A stretch of 64,000 nucleotides of DNA from Tetranychus cinnabarinus (Eukaryota; Arthropoda; Arachnida; Trombidiformes; Tetranychidae): assembly GCA_022266195.1 (NCBI GenBank), contig WHVY01000002.1, positions 8,571,001-8,635,000 on the forward strand, in the 5' to 3' direction. The notes beneath the pieces are model-generated. The model was not told the origin of the DNA. It was given only the letters and a program-made list of their open reading frames with translations, and did not search any database. Below, piece after piece: positions 21,353-33,700 of the stretch. The first letter of the stretch is position 1. Each line of letters opens with the position of its first letter. A program made the translations under genes and the position numbers.

Positions 21353-23646
21353 CTATGAGAAGGCGGCGGTCAAAATTAAGGTGAACATGATTGTGAATGA
21401 TGTTGTGACCATCGAATGGGTTAGATAGGGTGAAGCATTACAAGCATCAGTTGCACAATGGCAGGAGACTATTTTAAGTCCGTTTGTTCCTACGCGAGTG
21501 TTACATCGGTTATCATCAGATCTGGATTCCTCTAAATATCCACAAGTTCGTATCACTCGGACATTTCCTTCAACTAAGTAGCAGCAATTGAATAGTGAAG
21601 CAGCAGCAATAAGAGAAACCAAATTGATTGTATATGTAAAAAGAGAAGGAAAATTAGTTAATAATTGATCAATAGAAAAGTTAATTTAAAAAAAAGAAAT
21701 GAATAGTTAATTACAGAGAAAGTAGTTATTAAAGCTTATTAATTATTCTTGACTTGTTATTAAACTGTTACTCCTTCAGTTTGATTGTGTTTTACTGTTT
21801 TCATGGTCAACAATGGGTTACGCGCATCCAAATTATCATTGTATGAACAAATTTGGTTAATTTTTGTTTTGAATCAAGTTGAAAGTCACCTTCACTTTTT
21901 TGCTTCCATTCATATAATTCAATGATCATTCAGGTTTTTTTTTCATCTCTATTTGGGTTAACTTAAACTAAATAAAATTGATGATGAACAATAAAGTTTT
22001 ACCTTTAAACTATTACTATTATTGATTATTATTATTATAACAATCATAGTTGTGTAAAAATAAAGCAGAGCAAGAACAGGTTCAAGCTTATCTAAGCTAA
22101 TCTACTGTTGTTAGTTTGGTCATGATGATAATGATGTTACAATTGTTGTATTAAATTTACTGAAATATTGAAATATACTCAGCATTTTTCAGATTCACCA
22201 ACGTGTTTAACTTGGCAAAAAGTGATAATAAATGGATAAAATTAAAGAGCAAAAGTGATTGATTGCAATCATTTCAATATTTGTGCATATTCATTGAAAA
22301 GTTTAACTCAGCGGATCAATAGGATAATATGATTTTACCAGAAGTTATTCAAGCAGATGAATATTAGGGGAAAGGAAACAAGGTATTATACCAGAAATAT
22401 TGGTTCAATTTAGGGTGCAATAGAAAGTAGACTAAATGGAAACACAATTGAATATTGAAGTTTTCATGGAAGAAGAAGATGAAAAGAGGTCATCAATAGC
22501 CAACAGAGTGGAAGAAGAGGGGGTAATGATGATGATAAGAAATGATATTTGTGAGAAAATGAAAAAAGATATGAAAAGAGATGGACTTAGTCAATCCTGG
22601 TTAATGATGGATGAGAAACCTTGCAAGTTAAGGGTAAACATTGATCGGAAGTTGATCTTGTAAGTAAATGCATTGAAACAATATGAGATGGACTTGGTTG
22701 CAGATAAAATTTGTGAAAGCAAACAAATCATAAATCATTGTTTATCACTGAAAAGTGATGAAAGCTGTAATTGATGGAGATAATTAGTTGACTAGAAGAT
22801 AATAAACTCGCTGAAAGGTAAACAAAATGGATTGAATCAATTTCTGCGCTTTTCAATAAACCTTTTTTTGCCCATCGTTGTAACCGAAACCCATTGTTGA
22901 AATGAAAGTAGATAAACTTTAAGGTTAGTTGAAGGAAAAAAGGTATTCAAATTAGCTCTAAGTGGTGATGTTAATAAGCTTTTTTGATCACTATTGTTTC
23001 CTGTTTTCTTGAGTAGTTGATATTGTTTGGAAGTTAATTTTACTTTTTTCTATTATTTTCCGGCAAAATTGAGTTGTCTTATTGCCATACATGTTTCTGA
23101 TCATCTCGTATTTAGGGCTAGCTGAGCAGTTCATTTTTGCAAAGGGTTCCATTAAGAATGGATCGCTACAAGCAGCATTTATAGATGATTTGCAATCCCA
23201 ACATTCCAATGAGAAAACTGTGAATGAAAAATTCATCAGGTTATATGGAAAAAGAAGAAAGAAGAAAAGATTGAAATAAAGAAAAAAAAAGATGACAAAT
23301 AAAAGGTTGTATGAGAAAAGAGAGAGAAAAGAGCGAAAACGGGAAAGAGAGGGAAAAAAGGTCCTCTCTCTTTTCTTACACCCCCAACAGCCGAGCCCAA
23401 AAAAGAAATGGATTCAAGCTTCTGTACATGTTGACTGTGCATGTATAGAGTATTCAGTGTATGCATTCAGTGTATGTATTCTGAATAAATGTGTGAATAT
23501 ATTTATGTACTGTTTCCCATCTTCAAGTATTGATGGATATAAAATTTTGAAACCATTGAAACTATTAGGGTAAATTGATATGAATAAAGTTTCCACTTAC
23601 CAGTTGAGAGTTCAATCAATAATACGATTACTTTTAGGGTATTCAT
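21353..23646 (-). CDS. Ly6/three-finger GPI-anchored protein B
   Basis: Three exons give a 146-residue protein: 23646-23601 (15 codons plus one base, signal peptide MNTLKVIVLLIELST), 23217-23044 and 21573-21353. Donors are CTG/GTAAGT and AAAA/GTAAAA, acceptors TTCACAG and CTACTTAG, all in phase 1. The mature part starts FSLECWDC and keeps the Ly6 cysteine set, including DPF after the third cysteine, QFCRK, TCGYLE, RCNT, CHC and DACN. A hydrophobic tail (VTTSFTIMFTLILTA) fits GPI attachment. The last exon has exactly the same length (221 bases) as in gene A, and the intron positions match, so A and B are tandem duplicates. The family is quiver/sleepless-like; the specific partner is unknown. 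A sequon (NKT) precedes the QFC cysteine. Confidence 0.88.
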
Positions 23647-23936
23647 TTAGAGTTGAGATTTTTTTTACTTGAGAGTCTCTTGAAGTTAATATTACACAAA
23701 ATTAAGCACAGTTTATAAATATATCAGAAACAATATGTAGATATTTATATTAAGATATAAATGTTGAAGATGGAGAAGTTTCTTTGTTTGATAATTAATT
23801 AAAGTGAAGGTAGAAAACAAATTAAAACAAATTGTTGAACATGTTTTTTTTAATCGGCAGTGACTGAAAAACAACTGAGCTAATAATGTATGGAAACTCC
23901 TGAACAAAAAGGTTCAATTCAAACAGTGAGAGAGAA

Positions 23937-24192
23937 GAGAATTGATAACTTAGCTGAGCTTGGCTTGAGCCAGCTCGAGCTACACAGCCATTTAATGGCT
24001 GCTTATGGCTTGATTTGCTTTTAATCCAATAAAATTAACTAAATGATTATATTTCTTGATTTAAGCAGAAATTTAAAATTGACCGTTGGCAAGTGTGAAA
24101 TATTCAAATTTTTCTCGCTAGAGTCAAATTAAGTTACTTAAAAATTTTTAACTCGAAACAGCTTAAGCTGCTTAGCTCACTTCAGCTCAACT
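23937..24192. promoter_or_regulatory. AGCT-rich upstream region of the lectin gene
   Basis: Many AGCT, GAGCT and CTTAGCT words cluster at 23945-23985 and again at 24160-24205. Between them is a near-perfect 17-base palindrome, CAGCCATTTAATGGCTG, at about 23986-24002. The two clusters are loosely inverted to each other, which could mean a decayed foldback element or paired regulatory sites. Confidence 0.35.
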
Positions 24193-24200
24193 TATAAATA
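24193..24200 (+). promoter_or_regulatory. TATA box for the lectin-like gene
   Basis: TATAAATA followed by G stands 83 bases before the ATG at 24276. Transcription would then start near 24222-24232, leaving a short 5'UTR. No other gene starts nearby on this strand. Confidence 0.5.
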
Positions 24201-24275
24201 GCTTAGTTTGACTGTCTTCGGTATCTAGTCACGATTAATGTTTACATGTTTTCACGTTAATTTTTCATTTAAAAT

Positions 24276-24917
24276 ATGTTCGGCATCATTTTTTGCTTAT
24301 ATTTTACTAGTGTCGGTGCTCGCAATTTAGCAGCAAATAAACCAACGAACGCGTCATATAGTGGAACCCCTTCATCTTTAGCTGTCGATGGAGATCCGTA
24401 TACCTGTTACAAGTCAAAAGATTCAAAATATAATTTTTTTCAAGTTTTTCTTGGACGAATTCATCTAATTAGTTCCGTGCAAATTCACATGGAAGAAGAA
24501 AAGCTTGAAACCTACAAAAGAATTTCCCCCGGAATCTCCGAAGTCTGGATAACAATTAGCAAGAATAAACATCACACTCGTAAATGTGGTCCCTTTCTGG
24601 AGTTTCCCAGTCGTTTGTTGAATTTTACATGCGATCCACCATTGGAAGGTAGGACTATAATGATAAATATGATCTCGAAAAGAACGACTAAAATGGTTCT
24701 GTGTGAAGTTAATGTTGAATCTCCAGAAGTTGAGTTGACCAATTTAAATTCAACTCACAGTCCACTTCAGATCCGTCCAGAAAAGTCTCAGTCATCATCG
24801 GAATTCACCCCAAGAAGCTTAGATGATGGAATATTCACTTTTTGTATTTATATTTTAGTAATTGCCCTTTTGCTTTTTACAATCATAGAAGGTTTTATTA
24901 TAATTCTAAGACGCTGA
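24276..24917 (+). CDS. Membrane-anchored fucolectin-like (FTP/F5-8C) protein
   Basis: The 213-residue unspliced frame has a short signal peptide (about 1-15, ending VGA), one galactose-binding-like domain (about 16-150), a Ser/Pro-rich stalk (about 152-182) and one membrane segment (186-211) ending in two arginines. The domain begins NLAANKPTNASY and continues SSLAVDGD, the usual opening of fucolectin/tachylectin-4/pentraxin (FTP) and F5/8 type C domains, and it keeps paired cysteines. Members bind fucosylated or other glycans, but ligand residues were not confirmed here. It is predicted as a type I surface protein with almost no cytoplasmic part, so any signalling would need a partner. A TATA box lies upstream. 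The gene converges with ABCF2. No symbol can be assigned. Confidence 0.78.
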   Translation: MFGIIFCLYFTSVGARNLAANKPTNASYSGTPSSLAVDGDPYTCYKSKDSKYNFFQVFLGRIHLISSVQIHMEEEKLETYKRISPGISEVWITISKNKHHTRKCGPFLEFPSRLLNFTCDPPLEGRTIMINMISKRTTKMVLCEVNVESPEVELTNLNSTHSPLQIRPEKSQSSSEFTPRSLDDGIFTFCIYILVIALLLFTIIEGFIIILRR

Positions 24918-24947
24918 TATTGTATTGTTTCATCGATAATTTTGTAC

Positions 24948-24953
24948 ATTAAA
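24948..24953 (+). terminator. Poly(A) signal ATTAAA for the lectin-like gene
   Basis: The common variant hexamer lies about 30 bases after the stop at 24917 and is followed by a T-rich tract. Confidence 0.5.
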
Positions 24954-25455
24954 TTATTTTTTTACTGAAGACAACTTAATTTTATTTGATTTACAAAAAT
25001 ATTTTGCTTGGTAATATTGAAGAAGATAGACGAGAGATAGAATATTCCGTAATGGTAACCTTTACTTGTCTTGATTGAACAAGTCGATAGTGCCATTGAA
25101 CCTATGCTTTGATAATTCAAAATTGACTAGTAAAAAAGCGCGCTAACAAAATTTAATTATTCAATGTTTGCAAATTCAAAATTTATAATCTCACTGTCGC
25201 GATTGATTTGGTGTAATCTAACAGTCAAATGGAGATTTCACACAAACAGAATTATCTAATCAATTCAATGAATATAAAAATACAATTGTCTTAAATTGAG
25301 TGCAATTCGAAGATTCGAGCATGAGTAATTCAACATTGAAAGCTGGTCTTTCGAGAATCCGATCATAGAGATTTTAAAAGTTTTTTTTCAAGCGTGAAGA
25401 CGAATGAAATATTTTATTGATTTAAACGGTTTCCCGTTTAGTGTCATGCATCACA
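24954..25455. other. Convergent 3' intergenic stretch
   Basis: It separates the 3' ends of the lectin-like gene and ABCF2. Apart from the poly(A) signals I see no feature. Confidence 0.55.
25413..25418 (-). terminator. Poly(A) signal AATAAA for ABCF2
   Basis: Minus-strand canonical hexamer about 40 bases beyond the ABCF2 stop at 25456. Confidence 0.6.
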
Positions 25456-27732
25456 TCATTCAGGTCTGGCATTTTCTTTCATAATGTGCTTCTTAAGATG
25501 TTCCTTGTAAGCTAGAATACCCTTAGTCCATTTGGTGACAGTTTGGTTTTCACAAATCCAAATTTCTTTGGCAACCTAAATTAAAAATAAAAAATGCGTT
25601 AAATTTAAATATAACCAAATGAAGGATTCGAGATCGAAGAAAAAAATGTTTACCTGACTGATAAGCCTAAAGTCGTGACTAACAAGCATCAAACCACCAT
25701 CGAAATCGTTGATAGCATCAGCAAGAGCATCAATTGTTTCAATATCCAAATGGTTAGTAGGTTCGTCCAGAAGCAACATGTGAGGGACTTGCCAAGCTAA
25801 CCAAGCAAATACAACTCTACAACGCTGACCATCTGATAATTGTCTAATTGGACAGATTTGCTGACGACCTGTTAAACCATAGCGACCGATAATTTTTCTC
25901 ATTTCTTCTCTTTCCTTTACCTCTGGAAATGCTTTCAACATGTAGTCTAATGCTGATAAATCCAGGTCTAACAGTTCATGAAGATGTTGATGATATCGGC
26001 CTAACCGTAGATGAGAATTTTTACGAATAAGTCCATCATTGGGAACTAATTCTCCATAAATCAATTTTAAAAGGGTTGATTTACCAGCTCCATTGGGGCC
26101 AACTAAAGCTATTCTCGAGTCAAGATCAACTCCAAACTCAAGATTTTTGTAAATCCATCGTCCGGTTTCCCTATAACGGAAGGACACGTTTTGAACCATT
26201 ATCACAGGCGGAGGTATACCTCCACAAGACGGAAAGTAAAATGTCAACGTTTTATCTGAAACTACTTTTTCTGTTAATCCTCCAGCAACCATTTTAGCTA
26301 AAGTTTTTTCTTTACTTTGAGCTTGTCGAGCAAGTTTAGCACTTCCATGACCAAAGCGAGCTATATATTCCTACAAAATAAAATGAAAAATTCAATTAAA
26401 ATCCTGCTTGATAAATGTAAACCCTTTTAATGCAAAGATAAGAGGTCAGTTTAAAATCGCTTCACCGTTGTAAGCACAGCAAGTAATGAACAAAATTAGT
26501 ATTAGGTAAACTACGAGCTCAGACTCGGCATCCAATTCATCATTATATAATAAAATACACATATATATGAACAACAATGGAATTTTTTACTTACTTTCAT
26601 GTGAGCTATTTGAGATTGTTCCCAATTGTAACGTTTCATTTGATTTTCCAGCAGTTCTAATCTGGTTTTAACGAAGGCATCATAGTTACCACCATAATAG
26701 TGCAACTTTAGGCTATAAAGATGGATTATATTAGTACAAACGCCGTTCATGAAATCCTGGGAATGAGAAACCATAACTAATATCCTTTTGTAAGTTTTCA
26801 ATTCTTCTTCAAGCCAGACACAGGCATTCAAATCAAGATGATTAGTTGGCTCATCAAGAAGTAAAAGATGTGGTTTAACATAAAGGGCCCTTGCTAAGGC
26901 GATTCTCATACGCCAACCTCCAGAAAAATCTTTACAAGCTTTAGCTTGCTTTTCTTTATCAAAACCTAGACCATGAAGAATATATGCTGCTTTTGCTTGA
27001 GCTTTATCAGCGCCAATTTCATCCAATCTTTCGTAAATATCCATCAACTGATCTTGAGATTCCTCATCATCATTTTGAATTAGCTCTTCAGCCAGCTTTT
27101 CTAACCTTGCCCTTTCTTGATCAACATCTAAAACTGCCTCCAGAGCTGACTTATTAGAGGGAGGTATTTCACGAGTTAAATGATAAATATCGATTTGTTC
27201 AGGAATAGGGATTTCTCTTTTTCCGATTGCTGCTAAAAGAGTACTTTTACCGGAACCATTCAAACCAATTAGACCATAACGACGACCACAATTGAGTTCT
27301 GAAATAGAACGAAAAAATGAGAGAATAAGATTTTTTTTCAACAAACAAAAATAACTTCAAAAGGGAATCACAATTGAAATCAAAGTTGGATATGTATTAA
27401 TAATCAGATTACTTGTATAAACGAATAAACTAACCTAATTTAGTATCAGTCAAAATTTCACATCCATGAAATGTTAATGAGAAATTATCAATCTTGATAT
27501 CTCTGGATCTAGGATGGACTCCAAGAACACCAGTACAAGAACGGTATTCGGCATTTAGGTCCATGTCTCTTTCGATTTTCTTAATAATCTCTTCTTCATA
27601 ATTACCATCATCGCCTTTACCAGAATTTGTAACACCATTAGTTTGAGGAGCATCAGCTTTCTTGGTACCTTCTCTTGCTTTGGCTTGTTCCTTTTTTTTA
27701 GCTTCACGTTTCTTTTTACTGTCAGACGGCAT
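25456..27732 (-). CDS. ABCF2: ATP-binding cassette subfamily F member 2
   Basis: Four exons encode 612 residues: 27732-27435, 27298-26595, 26370-25654 and 25575-25456. Introns are 136, 224 and 78 bases with GT-AG ends; the first is in phase 1, the others in phase 0. The protein starts with a Lys-rich soluble tail, then two ATPase domains and no membrane segment. Domain 1 has Walker A GLNGSGKST (about 111-119), signature FSGGWRMRIALA and Walker B LLLLDEPTNHLD. Domain 2 has GPNGAGKST, signature LSDGQRCRVVFA, Walker B MLLLDEPTNHLD and the switch LVSHDF. The linker IARFGHGSAKLARQAQSKEK and the last exon (VAKEIWICE...) are typical of ABCF2 and not of ABCF1 or ABCF3. Length is close to the vertebrate protein (about 620). 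ABCF proteins act on ribosomes in translation; the precise role of ABCF2 is less clear. Both ATPase sites look intact. Confidence 0.95.
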
Positions 27733-30700
27733 ATTGATTAACTAAGGAAAGAAAACAGTTAATTCAACAAAATATAATAAACGAACGAATAAACGAATAA
27801 ACACCGAAAGGTGCAATTAAATTCACAATTAATTAAACAAAACTAACACAAACCAAAATTTAACAAAACGTATCGAAGCATGGGCCCTAACATGCAACAA
27901 TCATAGTATAGTAGCACCATCTAGAAGAAACCGATTCAACAACAATAAGGCGAGTAATTCAACTTCTTAAATTATCTCATCAATAACAATTTATTAATTG
28001 TTGAATCTAAAATTAAAATTTATTTCTTCTTTTGAAAATTAAAAAACAATTTTGACAAGATTCCTACTTGGAACAAAACTTAAAAACTAACTGAGGTCAG
28101 TAGAAAAGATGATAAAAACCAAAAGACCAATGTTTTTTTGGTTAATCTCAACAATTGTCATCAATTTATAAATCCATTCATTTTAAAAATGTTAGTAAGA
28201 GTTAGCTATTCAGAGTAGAGATAGAAAGTGTAATTTAAATCACGAACCTACAAATTCAATGTTACCTCCATTATAAACTAATTTCAAATAATCGAGTGTC
28301 GATTTAGCCCATGACATGGATCATCTTGAGTTTAATTTATCAAATTGGATCGATTATGTAAAGGTAAGAATTATTTAAATCAATTTATGGTTAGTTAACG
28401 ATGCATAGTTACAGAATAATTATTTCAAAATTTCTTTCTTACCTTTTACAAATTGCTGCCTCAGTCATTTTACGGGAAAACAATTTCTCCAATCAAACAT
28501 ATTGGCTGAAGCAACTCGTCTGGAAGTTCAAAGGTGAGCCTCCAAACATCCTGTGTTTAAGATTGACCCTGTAAATTGGCTTTAACTGATTTAATTAATT
28601 GTAAACTATGAAGGAAATAACATTTCATCATAAACAGTCAAGATGAACTATTACAGAAAAAATATTTTGTTTATTTGTTATTGTCAATGCTGTTAACTGT
28701 TTGCACAGCCGATAAATAAGTGAATAAAAATACATAAGATGGAGCCACTAGAACTAAAAAAATATTCGTGTTGAGGATTAGAAGAGATTAACGATGTAAA
28801 TGAGAAATGATGATGATGATGAAAAGTAATTAACAGTGTAATTAATCAATTCACCCTACATTTTTCATGAAATGTTTGTTTGTTGAAAGAGCATGACAAA
28901 AATTTTCTTGTTAAAAGGCTTAATCAGTAAATATTGTGTTTTTTTCTTCCATTGTTGGTTTACTCGTTCTTCACAAAATTAACAGAAGGTAACTATTTAA
29001 ATTATTTTTTCCATATTTTAAGATAATCTAATACAATTTTTGCTCTTGTCCTTTGCTTCAATATTGTTAATTCAATTGAGCTTGGCTTGATTTCTATTTA
29101 TATACTCAATATTAACGGGTCAACTGTAATTTTAGCAAAATATTGTGTTAGGCATAATCTTACATATAGACTCTTTGTTAATGATCTTTATCAAGCAACT
29201 GACCGTGTTAATGATCTTTTGCTAATTATGAGCTACTAGCTTTTTCTCATTTTACATCAATTTTTCAATTTATCTTTTTTAGCTTCTTAAACTACTCAAA
29301 TGGCTGGTCATTTAATATCAATGAACAGATTAATCTATTAATGATTTGGACAATGGAAACCTAAAAACAAGCCACATAACTGCGTCATCTATAGTTACCA
29401 GCTTTACCACATGGCAATTTGCATAGAATTAACATTTTCTCTTTCTGTTCACTTTGGTGTCAAGACAATGGAGCCAGGCTTAAGATTTCAAGGGTTAATA
29501 GCAGTCATTCATGAGGCCAGTAAATTATCCACAACTAAGCCTGTTAACCAATCTCACTGTTCAAAAAAAGGATCCTTCAATGATAGTCAACTAAAATAGG
29601 ATAAATCTTGCTTTGTTGACATGGACCCACTTGGCCAGGTGACTGCCACTAATTAAACCATGTTTAACTATCAACCTTAACACCTTTACTTTGTGACCCA
29701 AAACAGTAATTTATGTAATCCTGTTGAATCCATTTATGCGATTGTTTTGAAGCCGGTATAGCCTGAGATGACTTGGAAATGGGCTTTATCAAAGCTTAAG
29801 GAATTTGCCATCCAGTTAATATAATATGTACAACACAGGAATGGAATCTTGAGTTTATCAAAGCAAAGGTAATTATTTACATACTCTATAATATATCTAT
29901 GTAATCAGTTAACTTTTCAAACTGTTAATCAATGAAGTTCTATTTTCTTTTTTCTCATCCCCCTCTTTTCTAGAAAAGTGAGTAAAAAATGATTTCAAAT
30001 TATGGTGAATGAAGCTGAATCCATCCTCAAACATTTCTCCCTTTGATATGCTGTTACCGTTAATGGTTATGCTCATTATGAAGAGTGTGATGTTGATTAT
30101 GATGATGAGACAACCACATTATGTGATCCAGATTAATGCGCTAAGATAATGGTTTTATTTTCCACATTTCGGGTCAATGGATGTGTAAATGAATAAATAA
30201 ATGAATGAGTTAAGGTGGGGTGAGAATCATTTACACCAAAGGTGAAATATAAAAGCCAAAGAATTTCAAGGTAAAATGCTTGATAATAGTAATAATAATA
30301 ATAATAGCAATAGTATTATTATTATAGTTACTATTGCCACAGCTACTACTACTACTGTTATTTGTAGATTAACAAAATAACAGTAAACTACTAAAAATTA
30401 TAAAATAATTGTTCAAATTATCAGAAGTAAATGATTCCTTGTTCATATTACCTTTTTTTACTCATTATCATCATAATCATTATAAATTCATCTTAACATC
30501 ATTACCTTCTTTTTTACCATTTATTCCTATTTTTACACAGAGTTGAGTTAAATAGGAGATGGAGAGATCCTTTTAACTTGATAAATGAGCTGATAATTTG
30601 AAATCATTTCAAGAGGCAATGTTTAACATTGTTTAGAAGTTAACTGTACTAACTTACGCAATTTTTCATTCTATTTTTTTCAGACTCTTCCAAAGCTTTC

Positions 30701-33700
30701 CAATATATTGGAGGGATTGAAATGAGGATTTACTTGAATGGATTGGGCCAACATTTTTATTATCATCTAACCTCAGCCAAATCAAGTCATTGTATTTAAC
30801 TGCAAGACCAAGGAAATAAAAAGAAACAAGTAGACAAAAAAATGTCAAACCATCGGACTTTCACAAAGCAGGACACTCAGTGGACAAGTCAAAATTAAGA
30901 AAGATAAACACTAAATAGATAAAGGAGTGACAACAACAAAAAGCTTTCCCTTTTTTTCTCCGAGATTGTTTCTTCTTCTTCCACAACTTCTCCTTTTGAT
31001 GATTGCCATAAATCAACCGGAAGCAACATCCATTACAGTATCAAGATTGAAATTTGTGTCTCATCACTGAATTAAACAACGATTCAGTCTCTCCTTCTCT
31101 CCCTAGTTTCATTTCTATCCATACAACTTCATATCAACCTCATAAGCGCATATCTTTGTCGTGTGAGTTACTCTTCTTTCCTTGCCCATCTCCTTTTCAT
31201 AGGCCTAATCTCTTTTACTTCTCGTGCACGAGTTTTTATTCCTTTTTCATATTCCTTTTTTTTCTTCATCTAAAAGCCTAATTCGCACTTCCCTCTCCAT
31301 AAATCAAATCGGGTTAGGTTTTCTTATGCACGCAACCTTCTTCTTCTTTCTTCTTCTCCCTTTGGCTGTTCTTTTTTTTCATCTTTTTCCATTATTTTCA
31401 GACAATTCTGCCTTCTATAGAATTCTTTTTCTTCTTTTTTCATTTTACAGGCTCTAAAGAAAGTTAAAAGCTCTTAAAGAGAGGGAAAGTCTTCCATGAA
31501 AACAAAGCAACACAAAGAGGAAAAAGAAGCAACACCAATGTAATCACCATTATAATTGGCTTGTTTATATCGATGATGATATTGTTGAAAGAGTTGGAAA
31601 GGTCAAACGGCTAACTAAAGAAATCGAGAGAAAAGGGAAAAAGAGAAGGAAAAGTTTATTTATTTACCAAAACCAAAACACTGTGTTTTATTAACAATTA
31701 CAAGAACAACACCAACAAACAGCAATCAACAATCAACAACATTAACTTATAATGGTCTTGGATGTTTAACTAGTCTACACCAAGAAAAGATAAATTTGCC
31801 AGGTTAAAAGTCAATTTTTTCCTTCATTTAACCCTTCACATCTTTAGTATTAGTTATAATATAATAATACTATTGCCTGCTATTCCAGTGATAATAATAA
31901 TATTATTAGTTACAACTAATATCTTCAGATCAGACAACAATTGAAAGGTTAATAATCTTTTCACAATTAAGATTACTGTTTATTTTGATATTATTTTGTT
32001 TTCCCTTGAGAAAGCAATTTAATCATCTTTTATTTTTACCTAGCTAAAAGGTAAATCGAGTAAAGACCAAGTGTTAGCTGAATGTTGAACTAATCACACC
32101 AAGAATTGATTAGAAATCATTAACTAATAATACAACCTTTTAGTATCAAAAAATATTTTGATGGATGTTATGGTTAAACGCAACCAATTCAACCTTTGAA
32201 CCCAATTCTCATCATTTTTTATTTTTTCTCTTCCCAATTAGATCATCATCTTCATCATCACTCTCACCAAAACTATTACAATTCAACAGAGTCATTGATC
32301 ATCTCAGCCAACATTATTATTAATTCATTATTTTTTTCAACATTTTTTTTCTTTAATACATTGATTTACAAAGTACACTTTACATGCATTTCAATGTTAA
32401 CCAATTGATGCATGTTAAAGTGATAAAACATCATTTAAATCAATTGAAGGACATAATAAATGTTGAAAAATTTAATTATTCACAATCGGATAATGATTAA
32501 TATTTTAATTCAATGTTCATCTAAATGAACATTGAGTGAGAGAAGACGAATTGAAAAGAAAGAGAAGATTTTTATGTGAAATAAATGATGTAAACTTGTT
32601 AAACTGTTATTGATATAATCATTAATATTATTGATGAGTATCTTTTATCTTCCCATTTAGCTGCAGCTTTCAATGTTAAGCGCTACTCTGCCAACCAAAA
32701 GGATAACTGGATCTATTATCATGATAATCTGTTAATCAACTTGCATTTACTGATTAATTGAATCATGGTTGGTCTCTTGATTGCAAAGGAAACCCGTCTG
32801 TTTATTAATAAACTTTCAAGCGTAAAACAAAAGACAGGGAAATTGAAAAAAGAAATGAAAAGAAAATCAATTTTTTCATTTTACATTTTTGTCTGAATAA
32901 ATTATTAAATGCAACTGGCAAAGTAATTTATCAATTGTGATGTTGATTTAGACATTGAAAGAGCCATTTGATTGAAATTACATGGAAAGTCGATCAAAAT
33001 TTTCTCCCTTTTTCTGCTTCTATTTTATTATATGTATAAATATACAAACGTCTCAAGAGCTTTTCATCATATCTTCATTTTCATCTTAATGTAACCTTTT
33101 CCCCTTCATCTTGTTCCATTGCCTGACAAGAATCCGAATTGAACTTTTATATATTCAGGTGAAAATGCGGTGAAATTAGTCCCAAATCATGTTTGGTTTT
33201 GTTTGATTATTACTATTAAATTGATTTTACTGTTGCACTTTTTTCATTTAAAAGCAAACAACATGGAAACTTAGTTCATTTTAATTCAATTGGGAAAAAC
33301 AAAATGCTGATAAATTGAACTTTCAGAGATTTCTTTGAATAAGAATTGAAGAGTTGCATGAGCAAAGGGAAAGAAACTAAAACTCAGGAATGAATAGTGG
33401 GAGGTTTAATTCCTGCCTTTGATCAATACCAATGAAAAACAAGACAAAAGTTCATATGAAGATAACCTGAAGATGTTGAGATGCAACAAAAGAAACAACA
33501 AAAAGTGCAATTGAAAACAAAAACTAATAACTTTTCTTTAAACTGAAAAGGCAAGAATGAAAATGGAAAAGGAGGAAAAGAGGAAAAAAATTCAAGAATT
33601 AACCTTTAAACGAAAGTTCTGTTTTTGATTTTTAGATGGTGAAACAGAAAAACGTTAAGATGAAAAAAAGGAGGAAGATAATGATGATTAAAGAAGATGC

